64,000 bases of DNA from Paraburkholderia youngii (GCF_013366925.1 NZ_JAALDK010000001.1:1185089-1249088); one strand, 5' to 3'; shown: positions 7,464-15,831, counted from the first letter of the stretch. Program-made: numbers and translations. The notes: a model not told the origin generated them from the sequence alone.

Positions 7464-8036
7464 GTCCGCCGATCTCAACGAGCCGTGCGAACTCAACGCG
7501 CAGGCGGACGCTTCGCATTGATTCGCCGCGACCTGATGCGTCGCGTGCACCGAGCGCTCGCCGACGCGATGGTAGCGGCGTCCGTAGTAGATCAGCGCAT
7601 CGCCCGCGCCCCGCGTGCGCGCGGCCTTCACCGCGCAGAAGAACACCGTGTGCGTGCCGACTTCAGTCACCGACCCGATCTCGCAATCGAGCGACGCGAG
7701 CGCGTCCTGCAACACCGGCGCGCCGGTCTCAAGCTTGTCCCATTGCGCGGCCGCGAAGCGCTCTTCGATCGCGAGCGCGCTCGTGGCGAAGTGCGCGGCA
7801 AGCGCCTGCTGCTCGGCGCTCAGCACGTTCACGCAGAGCTTGCCGTTGCTGCGAAACGCGGCGTTATTGCGGCTGCCGCGATTGATGCAGACGAGCAGCG
7901 TCGGCGGCTCGTCGGTGACGCCGCAGACCGCGGACGCGGTGCAGCCCGCAAGGCCGGCTTCGCCGTCGCTGGTGATGATGTTGACGGCCGCGCCAAGACC
8001 GGCCATCGCGTCGCGGAACGTGCTCTTGTCAAGCAT
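7440..8036 (-). CDS. Flavin reductase (RutF/HpaC-like)
   Basis: A 198-residue FMN-binding split-barrel reductase. It supplies reduced flavin to a partner monooxygenase using NAD(P)H. Landmarks are FRDAMAGLGAAVNIIT, GLAGCTASAVCGVTDEPPTLLVCIN, NVLSAEQQALAAHFA and GTHTVFFC. It lies 48 bases downstream of the FMN-dependent monooxygenase gene on the same strand, so the two form a two-component system. The last 35 or so residues, after YYGRRYHRVG, are unlike the family and run into the DUF1501 remnant, suggesting that the natural stop was lost and replaced when that region was rearranged. Confidence 0.88.
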   Translation of the reverse strand: MLDKSTFRDAMAGLGAAVNIITSDGEAGLAGCTASAVCGVTDEPPTLLVCINRGSRNNAAFRSNGKLCVNVLSAEQQALAAHFATSALAIEERFAAAQWDKLETGAPVLQDALASLDCEIGSVTEVGTHTVFFCAVKAARTRGAGDALIYYGRRYHRVGERSVHATHQVAANQCEASACALSSHGSLRSADRRDRPAE

Positions 8037-8084
8037 GAAGGCCTCTGCTGGAAGTCGGGGTTCGCTAAGACAACGGTGATCGCG

Positions 8085-9479
8085 TCAGCCGCGAGCCTCG
8101 TCGGCCGGTGCCGCCGCGCAAGCCGGCGATCGGAAGCGCGCCGCGGTGTGAGTCTCGGGCAGCCGCGCATGGCCGAACAGTTTTTCGCGCAGCGTGCCGT
8201 CGCGGTACGCGCGCTTATACGCGCCACGTTCCTGCAGCAGCGGCACGACCAGTTCGATGAAATCGTCGAAGCACTCGGGCACGACGGTGCGCGACAGATT
8301 GAAGCCATCGACGCCGGCTTCCTCGGTCCATGTGATCAGCTCGCTGGCGATTTTCTCGGCCGAGCCGACGAGCGGCTGCTGGCGGCTGCCGAGCACCATC
8401 TGTTCGAGCAGCTTGCGCCTCGTCCATTGCGGACCGGCCGCGCGCGTCATCGCTTCGACGTTCGACACGATCGCCTGGCTCTTGCCGGTTTCGATCGGCT
8501 CGTCGATGTCGTAACGCGCGAAGTCGATCCCAAGCGATGCGGCCGCGTGCACCAGCGCCGCCTCCGAGCTTACATAGCGGCGGTACTCGTCGAATTTCTC
8601 CTGCGCTTCCTGATCGGTGCGGCCCGTGATGACGGTCTGGCCGAGCAGCACCTTGATGTCGTCGGCGCGGCGGCCGCCGGCGACCGCGTGCGCGCGAAGG
8701 TCGTCGACGATCGACTTGACCGCCGGCTTCGCCTGCCCGTTGACGAACACGCACTCCGCGTGTGCCGCCGCGAACTGTTTGCCGCGCGCGGACGAGCCGG
8801 CCTGATACAGCACGGGGGTGCGCTGCGGCGACGGCTCGGCGAGATGCATCGCATCGACGCGGTATTGCTTGCCGTGGTGGTGGATGACGTGGACCTTCGA
8901 CGGGTCCGCGTAGACGCCGTGCGCCTTGTCGCGCAGCATCGCGTCGTCCTCCCAGCTGCATTCCCACAGCTTGTAGACGAGCTCCATGTACTCGTCGGCG
9001 AGATCATAGCGGTCGTCGTGTGCCATCTGACCGGTCAAGCCGATCGCGCGCGACGCGCTGTCCAGATAGCCGGTCACGATATTCCAGCCGACCCGGCCGC
9101 GCGTCAGATGATCGAGCGTGGACATGCGGCGCGCGAACAGAAACGGCTGCTCGACCGATAGATTCGACGTGACGCCGAACGACAGATGCCGCGTGACCGC
9201 GGCCATCGCCGGAATCAGCAGCGTCGGATCGTTGACCGGCACCTGCACGGCACCGCGGATCGCGGCATCGGGGTTGCCGCCGTAGACATCGTAGACGCCG
9301 ACCACGTCCGCGAAAAAGATGCCGTCGAACAGGCCCGCTTCGAGCTTTTGCGCATAGTCGGTCCAGTACTGCAGGTCCGTGTAGCGCGTGGACTGATCGC
9401 GCGGATGGGTCCACAGCCCTTGCTGGATGTGACCTACGCAGTTCATGTCGAACGCGTTGAGTACGATTTGCTTCGGCAT
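8085..9479 (-). CDS. FMN-dependent monooxygenase, NtaA/SnaA/DmoA family
   Basis: A 464-residue luciferase-like flavin monooxygenase. Recognisable segments include IVLNAFDMNCVGHIQQGLW, YWTDYAQKLEAGLFDGIFFA, RGRVGWNIVTGYLDSASRA and PVLYQAGSSARGKQFAA. These fit the nitrilotriacetate/dimethyl-sulfide/dibenzothiophene-sulfone group, which uses FMNH2 and O2 to attack C-N or C-S bonds. The adjacent flavin reductase would supply FMNH2. No sulfur or nitrogen transport genes accompany it, so the substrate is open. An inverted repeat at 9527-9548 lies in its upstream region. Confidence 0.88.
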   Translation of the reverse strand: MPKQIVLNAFDMNCVGHIQQGLWTHPRDQSTRYTDLQYWTDYAQKLEAGLFDGIFFADVVGVYDVYGGNPDAAIRGAVQVPVNDPTLLIPAMAAVTRHLSFGVTSNLSVEQPFLFARRMSTLDHLTRGRVGWNIVTGYLDSASRAIGLTGQMAHDDRYDLADEYMELVYKLWECSWEDDAMLRDKAHGVYADPSKVHVIHHHGKQYRVDAMHLAEPSPQRTPVLYQAGSSARGKQFAAAHAECVFVNGQAKPAVKSIVDDLRAHAVAGGRRADDIKVLLGQTVITGRTDQEAQEKFDEYRRYVSSEAALVHAAASLGIDFARYDIDEPIETGKSQAIVSNVEAMTRAAGPQWTRRKLLEQMVLGSRQQPLVGSAEKIASELITWTEEAGVDGFNLSRTVVPECFDDFIELVVPLLQERGAYKRAYRDGTLREKLFGHARLPETHTAARFRSPACAAAPADEARG

Positions 9480-9526
9480 GGTGTGTTCCGGCTGGTGAGC
9501 GGTTCGGACGATGGATTTCGTTTAAT

Positions 9527-9548
9527 ATAGTGGACGAAAAATCACTAT
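9527..9548. promoter_or_regulatory. Inverted repeat upstream of the monooxygenase gene
   Basis: ATAGTG and CACTAT form a perfect six-base inverted repeat separated by ten bases, 48 bases upstream of the leftward monooxygenase start and in an AT-rich patch (tttaatatag). The position and local AT richness suit an operator overlapping a promoter. No regulator is encoded beside it, so assignment to a protein is not possible. Confidence 0.3.
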
Positions 9549-9678
9549 GCAAGACATCGTTGGCTGCCTGCGGGGGCAGCCAGCCCTCCAAAGCAACCGG
9601 CATGGCGCAGGTGAAGGCGTTGCGAGTCTCGACTCAATCGCTTATCGTCTCGATGAGTTTCGACAAGAAAGGATGCCC

Positions 9679-9969
9679 ATGCGACCGTCCGTTGTACTCG
9701 AGATGAAGCGCAGCGTAGTGCGCGAAGCGACGAGCCGCTTCCGCGCAGCGAACCCGCGCGTGTTCGGCTCGGTGCTGCATGGCACCGACCGGGACGGCAG
9801 CGACCTCGATCTGCTGGTCGATGCGCTGCCCGGGGCGACGCTGTTCGACCTTGGGGGGTTGCAGGATGAACTGGAAGCGCTACTCGGCGTCCACGTCGAT
9901 CTGCTGACCCCGGCCGACCTGCCGCAGAAGTCCCGGGCCAAGGTGCTAGCGGAGGCGCAGCCGGTATGA
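9679..9969 (+). CDS. MntA-type nucleotidyltransferase antitoxin
   Basis: A 96-residue minimal nucleotidyltransferase. The hallmark GSx(n)DxD motif reads FGSVLHGTDRDGSDLDLLVD at about residues 29-48, with catalytic Asp pair in SDLDL. In the MntA-HepT system this protein AMPylates the tyrosine of the HepT RNase and so neutralises it. I favour the ATG at 9679, which has aagaaagg seven bases upstream; an in-frame ATG at 9673 is an alternative. The stop overlaps the hepT start by four bases. A strong hairpin (9561-9582) lies in the upstream region and could be part of the leader. Confidence 0.88.
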   Translation: MRPSVVLEMKRSVVREATSRFRAANPRVFGSVLHGTDRDGSDLDLLVDALPGATLFDLGGLQDELEALLGVHVDLLTPADLPQKSRAKVLAEAQPV

Positions 9970-10352
9970 ACGAGAACCGCTTGCCGGACTACCTCGACCA
10001 CATGCAGCAGGCCGCCACTGATGCTTGCAGCTTCGTGAAGGGGCAGGCCAAGGATCAGTTCCTTGTAGACAAGCGCACCCAGCGGGCCGTCGTCATGAGC
10101 CTCATCATCCTTGGCGAGGCCCCCACGAAAGTAATGGACCGCTATGCGGACTTCGCTCAGGCGCACCCCGAAGTGCCGTGGCGCAGCATGCGCGGGATGC
10201 GCAACCGCATCGCCCACGGATACTTCGATATCAACCTTGATGTGGTGTGGGACACCGTGCAAACGGCGCTACCGGAGCTACTCAAACAACTGCCTGCTGC
10301 GTGCCGGGATGCCAAAGATGAAGACCGCAAGGACGACGGATTGAAGCAATGA
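9966..10352 (+). CDS. HepT-like HEPN ribonuclease toxin
   Basis: A 128-residue DUF86/HEPN protein starting MNENRLPDYLDHMQQAA. The HEPN RNase motif Rx4-6H with adjacent tyrosine is present as RNRIAHGYFDIN near residue 78, the tyrosine being the usual AMPylation target. Segment VMSLIILGEAPTKVMD is also typical. Overlap with mntA (ATGA) indicates translational coupling. It acts in the cytoplasm as an RNase when not modified. The last 20 residues are charged and lack family similarity. Confidence 0.88.
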   Translation: MNENRLPDYLDHMQQAATDACSFVKGQAKDQFLVDKRTQRAVVMSLIILGEAPTKVMDRYADFAQAHPEVPWRSMRGMRNRIAHGYFDINLDVVWDTVQTALPELLKQLPAACRDAKDEDRKDDGLKQ

Positions 10353-10513
10353 CCGAGCGGATCGAGTTAACGGAACTGAAGGCAACTATCTCGGCCGCCG
10401 GCGGCAACGAACTCGTCAATGGGCGCTGTCACGCCACGATGATCGGCTATGCCCGTACCCCCACCTCCGCACCGACGCCCCTTCCATGTCCGAAACTTCC
10501 GCAATCGATCTGA
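10349..10513 (+). other. Short ORF overlapping the hepT stop, possibly a gene remnant
   Basis: An ATG at 10349 overlaps the hepT stop (ATGA) and opens 54 codons ending inside the next gene at 10513. The first 25 residues, beginning MTERIELTELKATISAAG, look protein-like, but the Pro/Thr-rich tail appears to be read-through of the regulator promoter region in a different frame. It may be the surviving start of a third gene that was once part of the toxin-antitoxin operon. I recognise no family. Confidence 0.25.
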
Positions 10514-11055
10514 CCCAGGCGATCTCCGCGCGCGTAAAGACCGAGCGCGAGGCGCGCAACTGGTCGCTCGCCGAACTGGCCGAGCGCTCGGGTGTGTCGA
10601 AGGCGATGATCAGCAAGATCGAGCGTGGCGAGGCGAGTCCGACCGCGACGGTGCTCGGGCGTCTGTCGGGCGCGTTCGGGCTCACGCTGTCGACATTGCT
10701 CGCGCTCGCCGAGCAGACCGGCGAGCGGCTCGTGCGTCATGCGGACCAGTCGCTGTGGGAAGACCCCGAAACCGGCTATACGCGGCGGCGTATTTCACCG
10801 CCCACCGGCGGCGTGCTGGAGCTGCTCGAAATCGAATTGCCGATCGGGGTGAGGGTGCCTTATCCGTCGGATGCGTTCGCGTTTCAGCATCAGCAGATCT
10901 GGGTCACGCAAGGGGTGCTGACGTTTCGCGAGGGCTCGCTGACGTACCAGCTGGAAGCGGGGGACTGCCTGCAACTCGGTGCGCCGGTCGACTGCGAGTT
11001 CTTCAATGCTGGCACTCAGGTGTGCAGATATGTGGTGGGCTTGGTGCGGCGCTGA
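10486..11055 (+). CDS. XRE-family regulator with cupin sensor domain
   Basis: A 189-residue two-domain regulator. Residues about 10-65 are an XRE helix-turn-helix: REARNWSLAELAERSGVSK then AMISKIERGEASPTATVLGRL. Residues about 115-185 are a small cupin barrel, including HQQIWVTQGVLTFREG and LEAGDCLQLGAPVDCEF. Regulators of this shape usually bind a small molecule or metal in the cupin and control a neighbouring transporter, acetyltransferase or catabolic gene, but no obvious target is adjacent here. It lies downstream of the toxin-antitoxin pair on the same strand. Confidence 0.85.
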   Translation: MSETSAIDLTQAISARVKTEREARNWSLAELAERSGVSKAMISKIERGEASPTATVLGRLSGAFGLTLSTLLALAEQTGERLVRHADQSLWEDPETGYTRRRISPPTGGVLELLEIELPIGVRVPYPSDAFAFQHQQIWVTQGVLTFREGSLTYQLEAGDCLQLGAPVDCEFFNAGTQVCRYVVGLVRR

Positions 11056-11178
11056 GCTGTGCCGGATCGTGCCCAGCAGTCCAGATAGCAGGACGACGAC
11101 CGGGGATTAGCGGGAGACGCCGCATGCATCGCAGGTTCGCGGCGCTCCCGTTTGCGAGTCGAATGCCGACGCTCAGCT

Positions 11179-11550
11179 TCAACCACCTCCGCGGGACGGG
11201 AAATTCAGGGTGAGCTTGTTGGTCACCGAGGTCACGCCTGGCACGCCTTTCGCCACGTCGGCAGCCTGCTGGATCATGCCGCTCTCAGGCACCGAGCCGG
11301 TCAACGTCACTGCGCCGCCGCGCGCCCGCACGAACACATTCGACACGTTGAAGCCCTGCGCTCTCGAGAGCGCGCGCCGCACGTCGCGGCCGAGCTTGCG
11401 ATCCGCCGCACGCGTCGATTGGGTGGTCGTGGCCGGCGCGGCTGCCGTGGCGGCAGGCGCCTGCGCGTCGCTTGCCTGCGCGTAGGCGCTGGATGCCGTT
11501 GCCACGCACAATGCAATACCGAGCACCTTCAAAAGATTGAGTGTTTTCAC
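11179..11550 (-). CDS. Exported BON-domain protein
   Basis: A 123-residue protein with a signal peptide (to about residue 25, ending in a SAYAQA-like site). A short Ala/Thr/Pro-rich linker is followed by one BON domain from about residue 48: LGRDVRRALSRAQGFNVSN, VFVRARGGAVTLTGSVPES, and AADVAKGVPGVTSVTNKL. BON domains bind phospholipid surfaces, as in OsmY. It probably works in the periplasm in envelope or osmotic stress. Transcribed alone, leftward. Confidence 0.85.
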   Translation of the reverse strand: MKTLNLLKVLGIALCVATASSAYAQASDAQAPAATAAAPATTTQSTRAADRKLGRDVRRALSRAQGFNVSNVFVRARGGAVTLTGSVPESGMIQQAADVAKGVPGVTSVTNKLTLNFPSRGGG

Positions 11551-11958
11551 GGTTTCACCATCCTCGATAAGTTGATGTCGCTTCGTTGCATGTTAGAAAC
11601 GTCGCGCTTTTGTCGAGCTGGTCTGAGCTCTGGGAAGTGCCTGTCTTGTAGAGGAGTGGTGGTTTCGGCGCTTCCGGCGCGGTTAAACGATACTCCTGAC
11701 GGGGCGGTCTTGCCAAAAGACCGCATCACGAATGAATGTCTGATCGCCCAATGCCGGAGATCACTGTGATGGATCGGGTAGCAGAGCGGTTCGTGACGAA
11801 GCGACGAACGCGCCCGCCGACCCTTACAGCGCGCATCCCGCCATTTGCCTGTAAGCTTCCCTGACGGGTTCGCGTCCAGGCTGCGCGACCCGCTGTGGTG
11901 CTTCACGATTCGCAGACGGACTCGTACGTTATTACCAATCAACCAAGGGATCTCAGTT
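11551..11958. other. Intergenic region between divergent small exported-protein genes
   Basis: This 408-base stretch separates the BON gene (leftward) from the rightward gene at 11959 and must hold both promoters. I find a perfect eight-base hairpin at 11704-11724 (GCGGTCTT and AAGACCGC, five-base loop) with no U-tract, and a short palindrome atcactgtgat near 11760. No open frame in it has a ribosome binding site and convincing codon use. Confidence 0.4.
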
Positions 11959-12270
11959 ATGAAGAGCTTCGCCATCAAACGAATCATGCTTGGGGTTTCG
12001 GCCGTCGCACTGATGGCCGGCACCATTCCGCTCGCGCTCGCTCAGGGCTCGACGGATGCCGCGGCCCAGGAAGGCGCGACGACAACCACCCCGAAGCCAA
12101 CGAAGGCCGAGCGCAAGGCAGCGCGCAAACAGGCTCGCGCGAAAAAGAACGCCGAGCTGAAGAAACTCGAAGACGCGGGCTACCAGCCGGCGCAGAACGA
12201 TCCGAACTATCCGGACAAGCTGCAGGCGGCGCAGAAAAAGGCCGGCGTCGGTGCGCCGGCCAGCCAGTAA
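11959..12270 (+). CDS. Small exported Lys/Ala-rich protein (DUF4148-like)
   Basis: A 103-residue protein with an N-terminal signal peptide ending at about residue 29 (PLALAQ). The mature part is strongly basic: PTKAERKAARKQARAKKNAE, then LKKLEDAGYQPAQNDPNYPD and KLQAAQKKAG. It resembles the abundant short Burkholderia DUF4148-type periplasmic proteins with a YxPAxxDPxYPxxLQxAxxKA ending. Function is unknown. A purine-rich site, aaggga, lies 11 bases before the ATG. Confidence 0.75.
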   Translation: MKSFAIKRIMLGVSAVALMAGTIPLALAQGSTDAAAQEGATTTTPKPTKAERKAARKQARAKKNAELKKLEDAGYQPAQNDPNYPDKLQAAQKKAGVGAPASQ

Positions 12271-12371
12271 CGGACAAGCCCACGCCCGGCGCGGTATTCA
12301 GCGCCGACGAGACGCCGGGCGGCTTCGGTTAGGCTTTGCCGTCAGCAACGCGATCCGCGGGGAACGTGATC

Positions 12372-13499
12372 ATGGCAACGAAGCATGAAGTGAAACGCTA
12401 CAAGGCGAACCTCTCCGACGAACTGCACAGCGCCGCCCTGTATGAGACGCTCGCGCGCGTCGAGAAAGACGAGACCCGCAAGCAGATCTATCAGGATCTC
12501 GCGCAATCCGAACACAGTCACGCGCAAGTGTGGGCCGACAAGCTCCGAGCCAACGGCATCGAACCGAAAGGCCGCGGTCATGCTATCAAAACGCGTTTGA
12601 TGAAGGGGCTCGTGCGCGTGTGCGGCGCGGACTTCGTGCTGCCTACTCTTGCCGCCGCCGAATACGCGGACCGCAACAAATATCGAGGTCAAGGCGACGC
12701 AGGCCACATGTCGGCCGATGAGCATCACCACGCGGCGGTCGTGCAGACGCTCGCCAGCACCAGCAACCCCGACCTGTCGCCCGGCGCGCGCATCGCCGCA
12801 GCCGAGTCGTGGCACAAGGGCGCCGCGTCGGGCAACGATCTGCGCGCGGCCGTGCTCGGCGCGAACGATGGCCTCGTGTCGAACTTCTGCCTGATCATGG
12901 GCGTCGCCGGCGCGGGCACCGGCAACCAGGCGATCCTGTTGACCGGCCTCGCCGGGCTGATCGCCGGTGCCTGTTCGATGGCGCTCGGCGAATGGCTGTC
13001 GGTCACCAATGCGCGCGAACTCGCGAGCACCCAGATCGCCAAGGAAGCCGAGGAGATCGAAGAGCAGCCCGAAGCGGAGGAGCACGAGCTCGCGCTGATC
13101 TATCGCGCGAAGGGGCTCGACGCGAACGAGGCGAAACGCGTGGCCGCGCAGATGATGCGCGACAAGGACAAGGCGCTCGACACCCTCACGCGCGAGGAAC
13201 TCGGTCTCGATCCGGCGGAACTGGGCGGCAACCCGTGGTCGGCGGCGGGCGTGTCGTTCTGTCTGTTCTCGCTGGGCGCGATTTTTCCGGTGATGCCTTT
13301 TCTGTGGTCGCACGGCGTCAGCGCGATCGTGCAGTGTGTCGTGCTGAGCATGCTGGCGCTCGCGTCGATCGGCGTGTTCACGTCGCTGTTCAACGGCCGC
13401 AGCGCGGGATTTTCGGCGATGCGCCAGATCATCATCGGGCTGTTCGCGGCGGGATTTACGTTCGGCGTCGGACGTTTGCTGGGCGTGTCGATCTCCTGA
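12372..13499 (+). CDS. MbfA-type rubrerythrin-VIT1 fusion, iron/manganese transporter
   Basis: A 375-residue fusion. Residues 1-140 form a ferritin-like rubrerythrin domain, with Glu/His-rich helices SDELHSAALYETLARVEKD and LAQSEHSHAQVWADKL and a second pair AAEYADRNK and DEHHHAAVVQ. Residues about 155-375 are a VIT1/CCC1 membrane transporter beginning GNDLRAAVLGANDGLVSNF with about five transmembrane helices and a charged cytosolic loop (EEIEEQPEAEEHELALIY). Proteins of this build (MbfA) export iron or manganese out of the cytoplasm, the rubrerythrin part sensing or delivering metal. Start is the ATG at 12372. Confidence 0.88.
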   Translation: MATKHEVKRYKANLSDELHSAALYETLARVEKDETRKQIYQDLAQSEHSHAQVWADKLRANGIEPKGRGHAIKTRLMKGLVRVCGADFVLPTLAAAEYADRNKYRGQGDAGHMSADEHHHAAVVQTLASTSNPDLSPGARIAAAESWHKGAASGNDLRAAVLGANDGLVSNFCLIMGVAGAGTGNQAILLTGLAGLIAGACSMALGEWLSVTNARELASTQIAKEAEEIEEQPEAEEHELALIYRAKGLDANEAKRVAAQMMRDKDKALDTLTREELGLDPAELGGNPWSAAGVSFCLFSLGAIFPVMPFLWSHGVSAIVQCVVLSMLALASIGVFTSLFNGRSAGFSAMRQIIIGLFAAGFTFGVGRLLGVSIS

Positions 13500-13504
13500 G
13501 CGGT

Positions 13505-13699
13505 TCAACCCGCGGGCACCGTGTCGCGCTCGCTGCCGTCCGGGAGCACCGCTTGCTCTGTCGCGACATCCTCCGCGCGCCGGCCACCCGGCGCCAATCC
13601 CTTCTGCCACAAGGCTTTCGTCGCCGCGTCGAGCGCTCGCGGCGCGGCCGGGTGTCGCATTTCCTCATGTGCTTGTCGGAAATAGTCGGCTAGCCGCAC
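13505..13699 (-). CDS. Small hypothetical protein, up to 64 aa
   Basis: A leftward frame from a GTG at 13697-13699, or an ATG at 13658-13660, ending at 13505. It ends five bases from the MbfA stop in convergent orientation. Third codon positions are strongly G/C, as in neighbouring genes, and the start MRLADYFRQAHEEMRHP looks like a helical protein. Neither start has an ideal ribosome binding site (gaggaa sits too close to the ATG). I recognise no family. Confidence 0.4.
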   Translation of the reverse strand: MRLADYFRQAHEEMRHPAAPRALDAATKALWQKGLAPGGRRAEDVATEQAVLPDGSERDTVPAG

Positions 13700-13760
13700 T
13701 TTTTTCTAGCAACTATGTAGGCACAGCGCGGGCGACGTCCGCAAGCGAGGAGAGCATTCG

Positions 13761-14936
13761 ATGAATTCCCCCAAGGTCGTGGTCGAAGGGCTGTGCAAGG
13801 TGTTCGGCACCAACCCGAAACAGGCGCTCGCAATGCTGGCCAGCGGCGCCACCAAAGAGGAGGTGTTTGCCCGCACCGGTCAGATCGTCGGCGTGCACAA
13901 CGCGTCGTTCGAGGTTCGCGAGGGCGAAATCTTCGTGCTGATGGGCCTGTCAGGCTCCGGCAAGTCGACGCTGATTCGCCTGATCAATCGGCTCGTCGAC
14001 CCCAGCGCCGGCAAGGTGCTGATCGACGGCCGCGATGTCGCGAGCGTGCCGCGCGCCGAGCTGACGGCGCTGCGCCGCAAGGACATGAGCATGGTGTTCC
14101 AGTCCTTCGCGCTGATGCCGCAGCGCACCGTGCTGGCCAACGCGGCGTTCGGCCTCGAGGTCGCGGGCGTCGGCCGCAAGCAGCGCGAGGCGCGGGCGCT
14201 GGCGGTGCTCGAACAGGTCGGCCTCGCGCCGTTCGCGCAGAAGCTGCCCGCCGAGCTGTCGGGCGGCATGCAGCAGCGCGTCGGGCTCGCGCGGGCGCTC
14301 ACGGTCAACCCGTCGCTGATGATCATGGACGAGGCGTTCTCCGCGCTCGATCCGCTCAAGCGCAAGGAAATGCAGAACGTGCTGCTCGATCTGCAGCGCG
14401 AGCAGCAGCGCACGATCCTGTTCGTATCGCACGATCTGGAGGAGGCGATGCGCATCGGCACGCGCATCGCGATCATGGAAGGCGGGCGCGTCGTGCAGAT
14501 CGGCACGCCGCAGGAAATCATCAAGAACCCGGCCGACGACTACGTGCGCGCATTCTTCGAAGGCATCGACACGAGCCGCTATCTGACGGCCGGCGATCTG
14601 ATGCAAACCGACGACGTGCCGCTGATGCACGCGCCGCAGATCGACGCGTCGAGCGTCGCCGCGACGCTGAACGGCAGCGCCGACTACGCGTTCGTGCTCG
14701 ACAGCGAGCGCAGGATACGCGGCTTCGTGTGCCGCGATGCGACGGGCAGCGTGTCGCCGCAGCTCAACCAGATCGAATGCATCCATCGCAGCACGCCGCT
14801 CAACGACGTGGTCGAGCGCGTGGTGGCGAGCCGCGCGCCGCTGCCGGTCGTCGAAGCGGACGGCTCCTACTGCGGCTCGGTCAACAAGACGAACGTGCTG
14901 AGCGTTCTCACGCATCATCGAGGTTCCCATGTCTGA
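13761..14936 (+). CDS. proV: Glycine betaine/proline betaine ABC transporter, ATP-binding subunit
   Basis: A 391-residue ProV/OpuAA-type ATPase. Walker A is GLSGSGKST at residues 62-70, the signature LSGGMQQR at 166-173, and Walker B LMIMDEAFS at 186-194 followed by SHDLEEAMRIG. The quaternary-amine-type N-terminus (VFGTNPKQALAML) and a C-terminal CBS region (about 270-385, including YAFVLDSERRIRGFV) identify the betaine family. It energises import of betaine or related trimethylammonium compounds. Overlaps the permease gene by eight bases. The binding protein is not adjacent. Confidence 0.92.
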   Translation: MNSPKVVVEGLCKVFGTNPKQALAMLASGATKEEVFARTGQIVGVHNASFEVREGEIFVLMGLSGSGKSTLIRLINRLVDPSAGKVLIDGRDVASVPRAELTALRRKDMSMVFQSFALMPQRTVLANAAFGLEVAGVGRKQREARALAVLEQVGLAPFAQKLPAELSGGMQQRVGLARALTVNPSLMIMDEAFSALDPLKRKEMQNVLLDLQREQQRTILFVSHDLEEAMRIGTRIAIMEGGRVVQIGTPQEIIKNPADDYVRAFFEGIDTSRYLTAGDLMQTDDVPLMHAPQIDASSVAATLNGSADYAFVLDSERRIRGFVCRDATGSVSPQLNQIECIHRSTPLNDVVERVVASRAPLPVVEADGSYCGSVNKTNVLSVLTHHRGSHV

Positions 14937-15831
14937 AATCATTCCGCTTGGCGCCTGGGTCGATCACGGCGTTCACTACCTGCTCGATCATGATGCGAAG
15001 ACCTTCGACACGATCGGCAAGGTCATCGAGAGTTTCGCCGCGGCCGTCGAGCACGGTTTGCAGGCCGTGCCGATGTGGGCGCTGATGGCGTTCTTCGTCG
15101 GCATCGGCTTGTGGCGCGTCGGCTGGCGCTTCGCGTTGTTCACACTGGCCGCGCTGCTGTTGATCTACGGCACCGGCTTCTGGGATCAGATGGTGATCAC
15201 GCTCGGCCTCACGCTGTCGTCGACGGTGATCAGTCTCGTGCTCGGCGTACCGCTCGGCATCTGGATGGCGAAGAGCCGCACCGTCGAAATGATCGTGCGC
15301 CCCGTCCTCGATCTGATGCAGACGATGCCCGCGTTCGTCTACCTGATTCCGGCTGCGATGCTGTTCGGCCTCGGCCGCGTGCCCGGCATCCTGTCGACGG
15401 TGATCTTCGCGATGCCGCCCGCGGTGCGTCTGACCGCGCTCGGCATCAAGCACGTCAATCATGAAATCGTCGAAGCGGGGCAGGCGTTCGGCTGCACGCC
15501 GTGGCAGCTGCTCTACAAGGTGCAATTTCCGAACGCGTTGCCGTCGATCATGACCGGCGTGAACCAGACCATCATGATGGCGCTGTCGATGGTAATCATC
15601 GCGTCGATGGTCGGCGCGGGCGGTCTCGGCAACGACGTGCTCGCGAGCATCCAGCGGCTCGATATCGGGCTCGGCTTCGAAAGCGGCATGTCGGTCGTGA
15701 TGCTGGCGATCATTCTGGACCGCATCACCGAAAGCTTCGGCCGGGCGCCGGGCAAGGCACGCGCACCGCTGTTCGCCGGATTGCGCCAGGCGCTGAAAGT
15801 GCGCCGCGAGCCGGCGGCGCAACACGGCTGA
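14929..15831 (+). CDS. proW: Glycine betaine/proline betaine ABC transporter, permease subunit
   Basis: A 300-residue integral membrane protein with about six transmembrane helices. The ProW-type N-terminus is PLGAWVDHGVHYLLDH, and the ABC coupling loop reads EAGQAFGCTPWQLLYKVQFP. Segments PVLDLMQTMPAFVYLIPA and GVNQTIMMALSMVIIASMVG are highly typical of ProW/OpuAB. It begins inside the proV gene in another frame, so the two subunits are translationally coupled. It is followed after 20 bases by an AraC-type regulator on the same strand, possibly cotranscribed. Confidence 0.92.
   Translation: MSEIIPLGAWVDHGVHYLLDHDAKTFDTIGKVIESFAAAVEHGLQAVPMWALMAFFVGIGLWRVGWRFALFTLAALLLIYGTGFWDQMVITLGLTLSSTVISLVLGVPLGIWMAKSRTVEMIVRPVLDLMQTMPAFVYLIPAAMLFGLGRVPGILSTVIFAMPPAVRLTALGIKHVNHEIVEAGQAFGCTPWQLLYKVQFPNALPSIMTGVNQTIMMALSMVIIASMVGAGGLGNDVLASIQRLDIGLGFESGMSVVMLAIILDRITESFGRAPGKARAPLFAGLRQALKVRREPAAQHG

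Noticed and set aside
7383..9161. Long plus-strand frame of 592 codons over the flavin reductase and monooxygenase genes
   Set aside because: Only its first 27 codons have meaning (DUF1501 remnant); the rest is antisense to two clear enzymes.
10349..10513. MIGYAR segment recalling the N-terminus of serine resolvases
   Set aside because: Only six residues match, the position within the ORF is wrong for a resolvase start, and no catalytic Ser or recombinase domain follows.
11704..11724. Perfect eight-base hairpin between divergent BON and Lys/Ala-rich genes
   Set aside because: Position between divergent genes and lack of a T-run argue against a terminator; function cannot be supported.
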